From Gonocerus acuteangulatus (lineage: Eukaryota > Arthropoda > Insecta > Hemiptera > Coreidae): DNA of 64,000 nt. Location: assembly GCA_946811695.1 (NCBI GenBank), contig OX328127.1:51650274-51714273 (forward strand), in the 5' to 3' direction. A program made the position numbers and the translations under genes. A model generated the notes under the pieces. The model did not search any database, was not told where the DNA came from, and worked only from the letters and a program-made list of their open reading frames with translations. Positions 32,657 to 43,591 of the stretch are shown here, piece after piece; the first letter of the stretch is position 1, and each line of letters begins with the position of its first letter.

Positions 32657-33460
32657 TCACTGTATAAGCAAATCGTCAACATACAGGCTGTATTTCACTG
32701 GTAAGGTAATGTGCTGGCGGACGGTATCCATAGCGATATTAAACAGTGAAGTGCTGATTACACTCCCTTGAGGCACTCCGTTGTCTTGTTGAAAAAGCTT
32801 GGAAAGAGAAACACCAACCTTCACCTGAAATGATCTATTAGAAAGAAAATCCAGGACAAAATTGAAAAACTGCCCATGAATGTTCCATTCTAATAGTTTT
32901 GACAGTATAGTTTGTCGCCAGACCGTATCATAAGCCTTTTCGATATCAAATGACACAGCTATAATAGATTCCTTACAAAGAAATGCATTTAGTATTTCAT
33001 TTTCTAGAGTAACAATGTGGTCCATCTTCGAATGATTCGGTCTGAAACCGCAGTGGTATTCTGAACGAAATTGATTTTTCTCGAGGAACCATATTAGTCT
33101 TTTGTTTAGAATTCTTTCGAAAAGCTTAAAGATACAGCTAGATAGAGCTATTGGTCTATAACTATCGGGTGATTTACTGTCCTTGTTAGGTTTTTTAATT
33201 GGTATAACAATTGTCTCTTTCCAGACCTGAAGGTAGTTCCCAGTTTCGAAGGCTTTGTTGTACAATTTCAATAGGACAGACAGCCCTTGGTTAGGAAGAT
33301 TTTTTAGCATTTTGTTGCAAATGCCATCATGTCCAGGAGAAGTACATTTTACATGGGAAATGACATACTTTAATTCTTGAATGGTCAATGGTTCATTAAG
33401 TGGATGTTTAACACTTGGTGCTTTAAAAAGAAGATTTTTTGTAGAGATGAAAAAAATCAA
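32657..33460 (-). pseudogene. Non-LTR reverse transcriptase, fingers and palm (I/Nimb/R1-like)
   Basis: A 267-residue minus frame holds the RT motifs in order: HDGICNKMLKNLP, YRPIALSSCIFKLFERI, HCGFRPNHSKMDHIV, AVSFDIEKAYDTVWR (motif A), NGVPQGSVISTSLFNIAMD (motif B) and YSLYVDDLLIQ (motif C, YVDD intact). It ends exactly where the mariner-type element is inserted; the rest of ORF2 resumes at 29822. Upstream, frame changes separate it from the endonuclease part. The RT active-site residues look intact but the gene is interrupted. Confidence 0.85.
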
Positions 33461-34460
33461 CCCAACAATTCCTTTTGCTGATTTTTATTATATATTGAGC
33501 TTTGGCTTGTTTTTGTTTGTAATCTTGTAAGAATTTGTGACATGGATTGTTATTAAACAATCGGAGTGCCTTTCTACGCTCGGTTATTGCTCTCTTACAC
33601 TCAACATTATCAGGGAACAGGGTGTTTTTTGTAAGTGGTAGGTGTTTTGGTCATTGATGTATCTGCTGCCAAAGTAATTAGTTCTGAGAATTTATCAAAG
33701 ATAGGAGTAGATATTTTTTCTAAATTATTTAAAAAAGAATTTTGAAATTTTTCCCAATCAGCTTGTTTGACATTGTAACGAGAAGTATTTTGGAAATTCA
33801 TGGGTGGTGTATCTGGGGTTATAATTATTGGGAAGTGATCACTGCCAAATGGATCCTTGTACACTTCCCAAGAAAAGCGAGTGTATATTGATGGTGAGCA
33901 TGCAGATACATCAATATTTGTATAAGTTCCTGTCCGAGGGCATAGATATGTTGGCGAGTTAGTGTTGAGGGGGATAAGGTCGTTCTGTTCAAAAAGGGTT
34001 TGTATAAGTTTGCCTCTTCTATTTGTTGTTTTTGCGCCCCACATGGTGCTCTCTGAATTTATATCTCCAAGCAGGAGAAGAGGAGTTGGTAGTTGTACTA
34101 TGAGGTTCGGTAGTGTTTGTGGGTCAATGGGTTCTCCTGGTGGTAGATAAATAGAGCAAATAGTAACCTTAAAGGGTATATGGGCTGTAACTGCAACTGC
34201 TTGGACTGTGCTTAGTAACCTCAAAGGTTCACTAAAACATTGTATTTAACATGAATACTGACACCGCCACAAGCTTTACCTCACAAAACAAAGACTTTAT
34301 AATAAGAATTATAGCCGTGTATGGAGATTTGCTTACCTGGAGTGGTGTGTGTCTCTTGTAGTGATATGATATTAAAAGTTCTAGTCTTGTCAGGCATATG
34401 GAGCTTTAGATCAGCGTAATGCCTATGAATACCGTGTATATTCCATTGGAGTACTGACAT
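33461..34460 (-). pseudogene. APE-type endonuclease and linker of the same non-LTR ORF2
   Basis: ORF2 appears to begin with ATG at 34460 (MSVLQWNIHGI), the usual start of an APE-like endonuclease, followed by ISLQETHT (Glu). Two stops and a shift near 34225-34330 interrupt it. The frame 33610-34224 then has LLLLGDINSESTMWG (Asp/Asn) and FGSDHFPIII (Ser-Asp-His), the catalytic end. After another shift near 33610, a linker rich in Lys/Gln (33470-33610) leads to the RT. No ORF1 precedes it. The element is truncated just 5' of ORF2 at about 34556. Confidence 0.78.
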
Positions 34461-34556
34461 ATGGACCTAGAAAAAAAGGATGTGTATACCATTGAGTAAA
34501 AATTAAGACTAAGATATTTGTAGCAACTTATGTGATTTGAAGTTTTCAGTGTTTGA

Positions 34557-35084
34557 GTCATGTTTTTTTCTTCATCCTATTTATTAAATAAAAAAGCAAG
34601 TTTGATTACCATTTTTTTGGGAAAAAAGTATATGATACATAATAACTTGTTTTCGGGATATAAACACTCAAGGTCTAAATCCTGTGGTGTTGTTAGTATA
34701 TCTAATTCAGCACATTTCACTGCTGGCAATGTACACCCTGGATACAGCCACACTTGATAAAGATAAGGGATGTATACAGCATCAAAAGGAACTCATGAAA
34801 GCCATAGTTTTACCTGGGAAAAAAAAAATTATTTGGGAGGATATGAAGCCTAACTGTTTAAGGTAGTTAATACCCTGTAGTAGTTTTCAATTAGGGTTGT
34901 TGCAAAGAAATCTCTATTTTAAGATATTATTTGGTGATATCATGGGAGAAAACTATCTTACTCATATCAATGCAGAAAACAAAAACCCCCAAAACAGGTC
35001 AACAATATGTCGCAATGTATGACTACGGTAGCAGTGAAATATGCCAGGAATATGTGAAATATATACAGCTATACTAATAATATG
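34557..35084. other. Inner left arm and loop of the foldback element
   Basis: 34589-34690 pairs with 35090-35225 (AATAAAAAAGCAAGTTTG versus AATAAAAAAGCGAGTTTG; ACTTGTTTTCGGGATATAA in both). 34700-35084 is the loop, with no coding block. Confidence 0.6.
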
Positions 35085-35938
35085 AAATTTGGACTTTGAG
35101 TGCTTATATCCCGAAAACAAGTACCACTTGCCCTATTAAAACTTCTGTCAGCAAGATTAGGTTTGCTATTATGCACCAAATACTAGTTTTCTAGAAAAAT
35201 TGTAAGCAAACTCGCTTTTTTATTTAGCAAACATGGATATGCCCTGCCTCTGTCTCCCATGTTAAAAAGTGGATCTTTGAGGCTCTATATCTCAAAAACG
35301 AATACCGCTTGGGTATTCGTTTCACCAATGCATAGAGGACATTTTAATTAACATGTATGCAAATTTATAAAAGCATAGTTCAAAAATGGAAGCTTACTGA
35401 ATTTATTTTAGGTCGTTTATTTAATTTACTTCAATTGATACATTACTCGAATCAAATATGGGGAGATTTTTTTAAGGGCTGTCTCTTGGGATTTTAAGGA
35501 TTGCATCAGTTCAAGAATTACCTCCGAAGGCCTTATGCCAATTTTTGTGTAAAAACTCAAAGATTGTATGCATTAGTAAACAAATTAAATAAAAAAAAAA
35601 AAGCAAAAACGCGAACTTTTTAGAAAAGTTATATATTTAAAGTAGATTCCCTCCTAATGGACCAATCAAGGTCATTGGGGTCTCAAAAAATTAGTATTTT
35701 TAAGCACTAAAAGGCAGTCCCCAGGAAATAGTCGTTTATTTTGGTTAAAACCTTTATAATATTATTTTTAAAAATTGTATAGTGTAAAATATCCGAAATT
35801 ATGAGTTTTGAGGGGTGGGGCTTAAATAAAAATTGCTGGGGTTTTCTGACCCTGGATTTGGATTCAGTGACCCCAAAAACATATAGTAAACATGGTCTGG
35901 TCTCTGGGTCCGGACTTTTTTTTTGTGTGGCTGTGTTA

Positions 35939-36297
35939 TTTATTAAATTATCAATTACATAATTATACTTAACTCTAACATGTTTTGTGGGGTTCAATAT
36001 CTTCCCCTTATCTCTATTAATTATGTGAATAGCACTCTTGTTATCGACATACAATGGTGTTAAATTATGACACATTTTAAGTTCTCGTAGCATATGGTTA
36101 ATCCAAAATGTTTCTTTAATAGCCTCACAAGCTGAAACAAACTCTGAATCAGCAGTGGACAGAGCCACCTGGTTTTGCCTTCTAGAACCCCAAGCAACAG
36201 CAGCTCCTGATAACATAACTACATAACCACTTGTAGATTTACTGGTTTCCTTTTCTCCTGCAAAATCAGCATCAGTGAAAACTTCAAAATTATTCAT
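35939..36297 (-). pseudogene. Copia RNase H, main part
   Basis: The minus frame contains FTDADFAGEKETSKSTSG, VVMLSGAAVAWGSRRQNQVA, LSTADSEFVSACEAIKE and LYVDNKSAIHI, the Copia RNase H signature with its Asp/Glu residues. It runs into the foldback element at 35938, which appends about 65 unrelated residues to the frame. The true continuation is at 25897-26078. Confidence 0.88.
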
Positions 36298-36835
36298 TCT
36301 TAAAATAAGACATTCCTAAATTCCTAGTACCTTTCAAATATTTAAAGATTCTTTTTAATTGATTCCAATGCTTAATGAGTGGCTTTTCCATGTATCTACT
36401 CAGGTAATTTACAGAATATGCTATGTCAGGCCTAGTTACTTTTGACAATTACAAAATACTACCAATAACTTCCCTAAAAGGATTGTTCACAACACTATCA
36501 GTTTCAGTATCATAGTAATTAGGAATCATAGGAATTTTAACAAGAATACATACAATCCTTCATTTTAAATTTAGTTAGAATTTTATCAATGTAATTAATT
36601 GGAGTTTAATAATCTTAATGTTTATACCCAAATATATTTTAGCTAACCCATATGCAATTTCAATTATTTTTATTTAATTTTATCAGCAAGTTATCAATCT
36701 CAGATTTTAAAGAACCTACAATTAAACCGTTGTCTACGTATAGTGTCACAATTAGTAAGCCTGGATTAAATTAAACAAATACACAGGGATCTGCTTCAAG
36801 AAAGTTGAACCCTTGTTCTTTTATTTATTTATTTT
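36298..36835 (-). pseudogene. Copia RT C-terminal half, with stops and an altered catalytic box
   Basis: The minus strand shows EADPCVFV, then LIVTLYVDNGLIVGSLKS at about 36690-36760, where Copia RTs have YVDD. The second Asp is Asn here. Several stops and shifts follow up to the connection with RNase H. The block begins where the non-LTR insertion (36836-38284) ends, with NKGFNF one base out of frame. Confidence 0.72.
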
Positions 36836-38284
36836 ATTTCATTATACTGCCTCTACCCTGCTGGGTCATTGGCAGTGCGGTCAGTTAAAAGTCAAATGTC
36901 TTTGTAAATGTTGATTGTTTTAAGAAACGTGAGGAGTTTTCGAATTGTCAGTTCGTCGTCATGTAAAACGTCTTGCAGTGTCTCGGGTATCTTGAGAGTT
37001 AGTCTGATGTGGTCGTATTTGTGGCAGTGTATTAGTATATGTTCTATAGTGTTTTGTGTCTCACATGTGGTGCACATCGGGTGATAGAGATTGTTAAGTA
37101 GGTAGCTGTGGGTCAGTGCAGTGTGCCCTATTCTCAGTCTTGTCAGAACGGTCTCTTCTCGTCTTGAATGTCGATGAGCTGTTGTCCAAGTCTCTGTAGT
37201 CTTTTTGATTCTTGCGATTTGGGTACGTTGGGTTCCGAACCATGTGAGGTTCCATTTTGATCTTACGACATTTTTCAAATGACTCTTGACGTCTTCTTTT
37301 GTTGCTTCATTAATTATGGTTGTTTCTGTCTCTGTTCGTGCGTAATTAGCTTGTTGGTCTGCTAGTTCGTTTAGTGTAATCTCGCAATGTGATGGGACCC
37401 ACATAAACGATATTTCCTGGTGACTGCACTGAAAGCATAATTCTTGAACCTTCTGTAGAAATCCATGAGTGGTATCTCCTGCCATGATTGCCTTTATTGA
37501 ACTTAGTGAATCGGTGATGATCAAATTCTTCTTCTCTTTCGATTCTTTTACGATTTTTAAGGCTTGTAAGATAGCATAGAGTTCACTAGAAAACACTGAA
37601 TTAGTTTCGTGTAGTCTGAATCGTTTTGTGAATGAAGAAGACACGACAGCACATCCTACTTGATCTATTTTTGATGCATCTGTGAACAGCTTGAAGTGGT
37701 CTGAGAATTTATTGATCTCTTCTAAAAACAAGGTTTTGTACACATTAGCAGGTGTAGAGTCTTTTTGGTGACGTGACAAGGAAATATTGCAGGAAATCTT
37801 GGGAATCCACCAAGGAGGTAGATTTGCTGCCTCTATCTTACATATTTCAGGGAGTAATAGATTTTCTTGGCGTAAGTATTTCTCAACTCGACTTTTGAAC
37901 GTATTCGAAGGTGTGAGGTTGTTCAACTGATTATTGTTATTAGTCAGTATATTTTGTTGGACAAGATGATTACTGACTCCTGTTACTGTTACATAATACG
38001 ATAACGACAAAATCGTTCTTCTTACAGATAGAGGAGGTTCACCACTGTCTATATGCATACTCTCTACGGGCGATGTACGAAATGCAGCCAAAGCTAGCCT
38101 AATGCCGGCACTGTGTATGCTGTCAAGCATTTTCAAGGCAGAAGGACTAGCAGAACTGTATATTTGAGAGGCGTAGTCCAAGACAGATCTGATTAAAGTC
38201 CTATAAATGTACAGCAGAGTTTTCCTGTCACAACCCCATCGAGTACTCGCTAGAGTTTTTAAGAAATTGATTCTATTTGTACAT
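36836..38284 (-). pseudogene. Non-LTR retrotransposon (second subfamily) inserted in Copia RT, fused in frame
   Basis: From about 38284 the minus frame reads CTNRINFLKTLASTRWGCDR, YASQIYSSASPSALKMLDSI, then RNase H (FTDASKID, SSELYAIL, IITDSLSSI, SHCEITLNELADQQAN). It continues to a C-terminal region with VLTRLRIGHTALTHSYLL and CTTCETQNTIEHILIHC, ending YKDI at 36892. The four RNase H acidic positions are all present and there is no stop. The 3' tail is AAATA-type (36821-36840). It is 5'-truncated in the post-RT region and lies in the same orientation and frame as the Copia RT, giving a 561-codon chimeric frame (36892-38577). Confidence 0.82.
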
Positions 38285-39070
38285 TTCTTCCGAGTAAATT
38301 TAACATTCCAATTTTTCGGAGCTTGTTTAAGTTCATATATACTTTTTAATAATTTAAATACTCGGGTAGTAGCATCATGAAAACCCTCAGACTGTTCCAT
38401 ATAGAGTTCCTCTGATAAACCCTCCTTAAAAAAGCAGATTACCCCATTTAAAAAAGCAGTATTTACGAAAAATTGGATAAAATTTAAATTTTCTTTAGTA
38501 GCAATTACCAATATAAATCGAATACTAGTATAATTAATAACTAGCAACAGGGCTAAAAGTTTCTTTAAAATCAACACCCGGTTTCTGTTAAAAACCCCTG
38601 ACTACCAAGCGAGCCTCTTCTTTCTCATCTTTGTCTGTTGGTTTCTTCCTAAACACCCATTTGCAAGTAAGAGCTTTTTTTTCATGTGGTAGCTCTACCA
38701 AGGACCAAGTCTTGTTGTGCATCAGAGAGTCCATTTCTTCTTGCATGGCTTTTCTCCATTTAGTATCAACAAAAGCATCTTCAAAAGTTATGTCATCAAC
38801 ATCACAAAAATGTATAGTAATTTCATAAACATCAAATCGAGAAGGCTTCTTTAAATCTGTCCTTCCTGTCAGAGAATATATTTGTTTTCTAGTATCTTCC
38901 TCCCGTTGTGGGCTCTCCTCCTCATCTCCCACTTTGGCAGGCTGTGACCTCTCCTCCTCATCTCCCATTTCTGCGGGTTTTGGCCCCTCATCATCATGAC
39001 AAAAATCTTGAAATAAACTCTTATAGGATGACTCAGTGTGTTCTGTATCTCTGGCCGGTCTGAACACCAC
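38285..39070 (-). pseudogene. Copia RT N-terminal part and integrase-RT linker
   Basis: Frame 38588-39070 includes an acidic spacer with two copies of a GDEEE-type repeat, then WRKAMQEEMDSLMHNKTWSL, KWVFRKK and ARLVVRGF. After a stop and shift near 38585 the RT continues as KPGVDFKETFSPV, NTAFLNG, LYMEQSEGF and KSIYELKQAPKNWN. The usual Asp of the DVKTAFLNG box is lost (FFVNTAFLNG). The frame then passes into the inserted non-LTR element at 38284. Confidence 0.8.
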
Positions 39071-39672
39071 ATTATTTACAACTTTATTCTTTTTGGGAAA
39101 ATAGAAGTTGGAATCCTCTTCATATCAAACAAAAATGCCTAGTTTACTTTTCGGATACCACTTGTGATGCTTTTGATTTGGTACATGGGCATAGACCTCA
39201 TTACCAAATACTTCAAGCCCTTTAAAATATTTAAATATAACTCCCAGGGGTTTTTCCCTTTTATGGATCTAGTTCCCGAACAATTTAGTATATACACTGC
39301 AATTTAGTATATATTTGTAGCTTCGGCCCAAAGACCTTTGTCTAACTTTTTCGCATACAGCATAGCCCGAGCACATTCCACAACAGTACGCATCTTACGT
39401 TCTATACGGCCACTTTGAGGCGGACAATATGGAGCTGATTTTTGGTGTCTAATTCCAAAATCCCTTAACACATTCTGAACACAAATAAACATACTCATAA
39501 ATTCAGTCCCACAATCAGATCGGAAATATTGTACCTCCCTTCTTGTGTCACGTTTAGCAAGAGTTAAGAATTCTTTTAATTTTTAGGCAATTTTGTCTTT
39601 ATTTTTAAGGAAATATATTTTTATAAATTTACTGTAATGATCCTTTAGGAGCAAAAAGTATCTAGATCCCCC
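39071..39672 (-). pseudogene. Copia integrase, C-terminal part of the core, broken
   Basis: The frame 39304-39498 shows RDFGIRHQKSAPYCPPQSGR and IERKMRTVVECARAML, the segment holding the last catalytic Glu of the DDE integrase, and GLWAEAT. Flanking sequence (39100-39300, 39500-39672) is recognisably Copia in order but has several stops and shifts. Confidence 0.75.
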
Positions 39673-40041
39673 TTAACTATTTATTTCCGTGGGACCATAC
39701 AAATCTGCAGTAATTACTTCACATACATCCTTAACCTGAGATGTGCTGATATGATAAGGGATGATACGTTTTTCACTTAGACAACAAACCTCACAAAATG
39801 AAGAATTAGTGTCCTTGACATAAATAATTTTTGAATTTTTAAGAATTTTTTCGACATGATTAATGTTTTGATGAGCCAGTACATAATGCCACTCCAGCAA
39901 TGTTTTAGACTTACAGGAATTAACAAAATCAGCGCTGCTATTATCCCTAACCAAACAAACTTTATATAGATTTCTATAGCGTTTTCTCAAAGCCCAACAT
40001 ACATTATCCTTATCTACAATCGTACACATATTACCTTCCAT
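39673..40041 (-). pseudogene. Copia GAG-pre-integrase and start of integrase
   Basis: The minus frame contains EWHYVLAHQNINHVEKIL and CEVCCLSEKRIIPYH, the HHCC zinc-binding arrangement of the GAG-pre-integrase domain, then VITADLYGPTE, the first catalytic Asp region of integrase. A MITE inserted at about 40042-40280 separates it from the protease end. Confidence 0.8.
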
Positions 40042-40285
40042 TATGGGCGTATATATGGGCTGGAGGGTTCCAGCCCCCTCCCCAAATTTTGATTTGATCG
40101 GTAAAAATGTGTGATAAACCCCTTAAAAATAAATTAAATAAGATCACTTAGTTAATAAAAAATATATTATTTTAGGTTTAATAGTGTTTTAGTTGGCTAC
40201 AACTATTCCAAGCTCTAGATTATTAGTATTCCATACCCCAGGAATGGTCCCAAAATTTTCACAGCTCCCCCCCCCGTAATTATTA
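40038..40285 (-). mobile_element. MITE of the GGCGTATATAGG family (copy 4) inside Copia
   Basis: Its left border is TTATGGGCGTATATATGGGC and its right border a C-run followed by GTAATTATT. The interior on the minus strand matches copies 1-3 (TAATAGTGTTTTAGTTGGC, TTCCAAGCTCTAGAT and others in reverse). It interrupts the Copia frame between the protease end (right) and GAG-pre-integrase (left). Confidence 0.6.
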
Positions 40286-40290
40286 TTATT

Positions 40291-40440
40291 TAGGCACAAA
40301 GAGAACTTCCTTCAAAATAGATGGCACCCACTGTTTACCATTGAATGTTTTGACAGATACGTCACCAATACCTGTCACTCAAAATGCTTAGGAATTTTCA
40401 AATAACTTATCTGATATTGTTAAATTCTAAGCATCAAACT
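40291..40440 (-). pseudogene. Copia protease C-terminal end
   Basis: The minus strand encodes VTGIGDVSVKTFNGKQW followed by ILKEVLFVPK, the end of a Copia aspartic protease domain (G-x-V...LxxVLyVPe). Before it the frame is broken. No gag or 5' LTR is recognised further right, so the element is 5'-truncated or decayed there. Confidence 0.6.
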
Positions 40441-40699
40441 TCTTCAACATTTTTAGAGAGATCATTAATAAAGTCAACATTTTTTTAATTAAATGGCATG
40501 TGGGGTCTTTTCTCAAAGACCACATCCAGTTACATTTACTTGTGAGTACAGTGATTTTAAATAGTTATTGCTATTTCTATATTAATATCATATACTTTAT
40601 TTATATCTAACCCTTAGATAACCTGTATTTGTAAGTAAAGGCCTAAATGAAAATAAGAAGAATATATTTCAGCAAGGAATATTTATTTATAAAAAGATT

Positions 40700-40966
40700 A
40701 GTATTATAAAAAAAATTAAAAAATGAAAAATTAATTACTTTCTGGCATAAATGATACCATGTCTTCTATAATTTTCTTGAACAAATCTTCAGTCTTATTC
40801 TTATTCTTTCATTATTTTTCTCAGAATGAATTCACAAATATAAGTCTAGTAGATTCATACTTGTTCCACAATCTTTTTTTTTCTTCTTTTGACTAAGAAG
40901 AAAGATCTCAAATGCCTTCTTTTTGTCAGGAATATCTCGAGCTAATTTCAAAATTCCCAAGACCCA
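40700..40966 (-). other. Possible minus-strand terminal exon or pseudogene
   Basis: Just beyond the repeat at 40967 the minus strand has an open stretch with LGILKLARDIPDKKKAFEIF, a run of Lys codons, and after frame changes TEDLFKKIIEDMVSFMPESN followed by a stop at about 40736 and an AATAAA downstream (about 40684). It looks more protein-like than chance but needs at least one frameshift at the A run. It could be a decayed host exon; the family is unknown. Confidence 0.2.
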
Positions 40967-41089
40967 TTTTAGCACTTTCCTCCGAAGGAAAGTAGCTATT
41001 GAGGTTGCACTCATGACGGAATTTTTGAAAACTTTCTTCAAATCTTTACCGATCCTACCTAGTAGACACCGAAAATGACCCCCGTTAAA

Positions 41090-41126
<37 letters not shown>

Positions 41127-42073
41127 TATAGATATATATGTAGATATATATGTGTCTGTTAACACGATAGCGGCCAGAGTTTTGGTTTGTCCTTCACGAA
41201 ACGTGGTACATAGCGTTCAATTAGCTAACGATTGAACGAGTTCGTTAACCACCAAAATCGGTCCACCGAGAGGGGGGGGGGGATTACCCCGGACCCAAAA
41301 CACTAATTTGACCATGCCAGCCGTAGTTTTTGTTATATTTCAACGAAACTCTGTATTCGTTATGTTAGCCTAAAGAGAGAAATACGTTGTAAAAATAAAC
41401 TAAATCGGTTCATTAGGAGGGGGGGACCCACATTACCAATTTGACACTACCAGCCGTAATTGTTGTTACATTTCAACGAAACTCGGTATTCGTGGTGGTA
41501 ATCAACAGAGAAAAACGGGTTGTAAAAATAAACTAAATCGGGTTATTTGTAGGGGGGGTTTACCCTGGACCTAAAGTTCTAATGTACTCATCCCGGTCGT
41601 AATTTCTGCTGTATTGTAACGAAACGCGGTATACGTCGTGGGTATCTCATGAGAAATAAGTGTTGTAAAAATGAAGTAAATCGGTCTATTGGAAAGGAGG
41701 GTTTACTTTAAACTCTGTTTCATTAGAATTAGCCTGCCAGACATAGGTCCCCAAAGCCGCCGCGAGGAACGCTATCTCCCACTAGGGGGACTGTATCCTG
41801 TTCCTGCGTCAGAACAAAAGACGGAATATGAAGTTTTTGTGTATTTATTAAGTAGTACAGTATCATGTATTAACATAAATCTGGACGCAAATTATTTACA
41901 AAATTAATAATTGAACAGTCCTCATAAGAAATGTAAATGAGCAGAACTATTCTCGTTTTAATTTTATTTATATACTAGGTTATTTACAGCAAATTATTCA
42001 GTAATGTAGTCTATACTACAAAAATTCTGAGGAAAGTGCTTAGTTATGCAGCTCCTGCGTGACAGACTTTTTT
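40967..42073 (-). mobile_element. Helitron/HINE-like repeat, full copy (H1)
   Basis: Read on the minus strand it starts AAAAAAGTCTGTCACGCAGG, holds several units of about 140 bp (TTTACAACnnn, ATACCGAGTTTCGTTG, GGGTTTACC) and a TA tract (41094-41126). It ends with a short hairpin (CTTTCCTTCGGAGGAAAG) and GTGCTAAAA. Ends without long TIRs, internal minisatellite, microsatellite and a 3' subterminal hairpin followed by CTAA are the layout of HINE/DINE-type non-autonomous Helitrons. No coding capacity. Two better copies form the palindrome at 45840-48962. Confidence 0.6.
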
Positions 42074-42639
42074 AATATCACTGTATTCACAAATAAAGGA
42101 GAAAATTATATACAATTAATTATTCATTTACAAACATATTTGCCTTGGCTTTTCCTTAATATATTTCACAAAAGAATAGATTTTTGGCTATGGCCTACCG
42201 CTTGGATAGTCTCAAAACAAATTGAGGTAGTATGGGAATGGTAAGACAACATTTTGATGATTACACCAAAACAAGTACATCATAATAAAAAATTAAAAAA
42301 TATAAACGTCCATGAAAAATTGAACGAATTGGCCGCCAAGTCGCCAAAAACCGAGTTATTCTTTTTTTTCCGACAGTCTTAAGAAAGATGCATATTTTCC
42401 TTCTTTTTTTTTTTTTTTATTCGACATGGGTCCTACATTCAGAGCTATGAATTTGGCTTTAGGCCACTTTTAGGGGATTATTTTGATTCCCCAAATTTCG
42501 AGCAAAAAACTGTCTGTGCCCAACACATGCTTATCCGGCTTCGCTACAGCCTTTCCGCTTAGGATAATGTCAGTTTCCTCTGTATTGTTGCGACTTTAAG
42601 CCGAAATCTTGCTTTAAGGTTTAATTGGGGTGGGTGTTA

Positions 42640-42756
42640 AACTTTTTCACGAAAGATTTAAACAACACATTAACTGTCCAGCTAAACTTTCCAAATTACA
42701 CTAGAGACAAGAACGGAAACGTGCTAAGATAGGGCAGTTCCTGCGAGACGTACTTT
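42640..42756 (-). repeat. 5' end fragment of the Helitron/HINE-like family
   Basis: On the minus strand ACGTCTCGCAGGAACTG, then CTATCTTAGCACGTTTCCG and GTAATTTGGAAAGTTT, matches the ends at 4681 and 54832. Confidence 0.5.
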
Positions 42757-43583
42757 TTTAAATTAATTTTTAGTGCCATCACATGAGGAACACGGGTTTC
42801 TGCTGGAGTCTATATCCGATAAGGGCTAATTGGAAGCTAAACTCGATGAAATTATTCTACCACAAAGAAGGTTCGCTATTTGAATGATACACAAAGACCG
42901 CCTAATCAGTCGGACAGAGGAGTAGCCCTCAATTAGAGATATGCAGATTCCCAGCTTCGTCTCTCTCTTTTATACTTATAGCAATTAATTAGCCAACTTC
43001 TTGGCCGCTTTTCTCCCCGGCTCCTTTACTCTTCTCCCACTTCTAATGGAATATTTTAACATAATTAAAATCGTCTCAATTATTGTCTCGGCAAAGCAAA
43101 GAAATATGATTAATGCCCCAGCTCAGAGGCAGAGAAGGGAAAGGAAGGAATTCTTATTTAGGACCTTTATAAGAAGTTCTTCTTAAAATATTTGTCCGCC
43201 CCCCTCTCCTCCTTCCCGACGGTCGCCCCCTCTGAGAGCATTTAATTCAACTTAATACTAATTGTATCTCGTTTCAGATTAAAGAGAGCCCAAAGTTAAA
43301 TCGGATTAATAATAATTAATTCGACTGCCACGGTTGCCCTCGTTCGGAAAAGAGAGTCTTTTCTATCTTCATTATGAAGGGACGGGGCCCTTGGATTCAA
43401 TTAGCATTTTCATTTTTAATTATTATTCCTCAGCCCAGAGCTATTTTCAAATTGCTTAGCAGAGATTGATTATAAAAATCGTGTGAGCTAATAGTTTGGA
43501 TTAACCGAGATGTCCTCTTGATAGTCTATTTATTTGTTCATAACTTGCTTAATATTTTGCAACAGTACAATTTCTAAAGTACC
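42757..43583. other. Moderate-GC, apparently unique non-coding DNA
   Basis: There are no repeats with partners in the window and no gene. ORFs are short and unlike any family. Composition is less AT-rich than the left half, with many TAATTA cores (for example about 43310-43420). Could be regulatory or intronic DNA of a gene outside the window; no further support. Confidence 0.3.
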
Positions 43584-43591
43584 CCCTAGAC

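Larger units (their letters stand above)
26079..35935. mobile_element. Foldback/TIR element inserted in Copia RNase H (about 2 kb, swollen to 9.9 kb)
   Basis: Ends CACAACCACACAAAAAA (26079) and, reversed, CACAGCCACACAAAAAA (35935) are flanked by TTA on both sides (26076-26078, 35936-35938). The right arm 35085-35935 pairs with left-arm pieces 26079-26456, 27484-27750 and 34557-34690. Removing the element and one TTA puts the Copia frame back in register, which proves it is an insertion. Gaps in the left arm are a non-LTR copy (26457-27471) and a larger non-LTR element (about 27751-34556). A 3-bp TTA duplication again suggests a Harbinger-like mechanism. No transposase is seen. Confidence 0.8.

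Noticed and set aside
35707..35938. C-terminal extension of the Copia RNase H frame
   Set aside because: The extra residues come from the foldback element inserted at 35938; the true continuation lies at 25897-26078.
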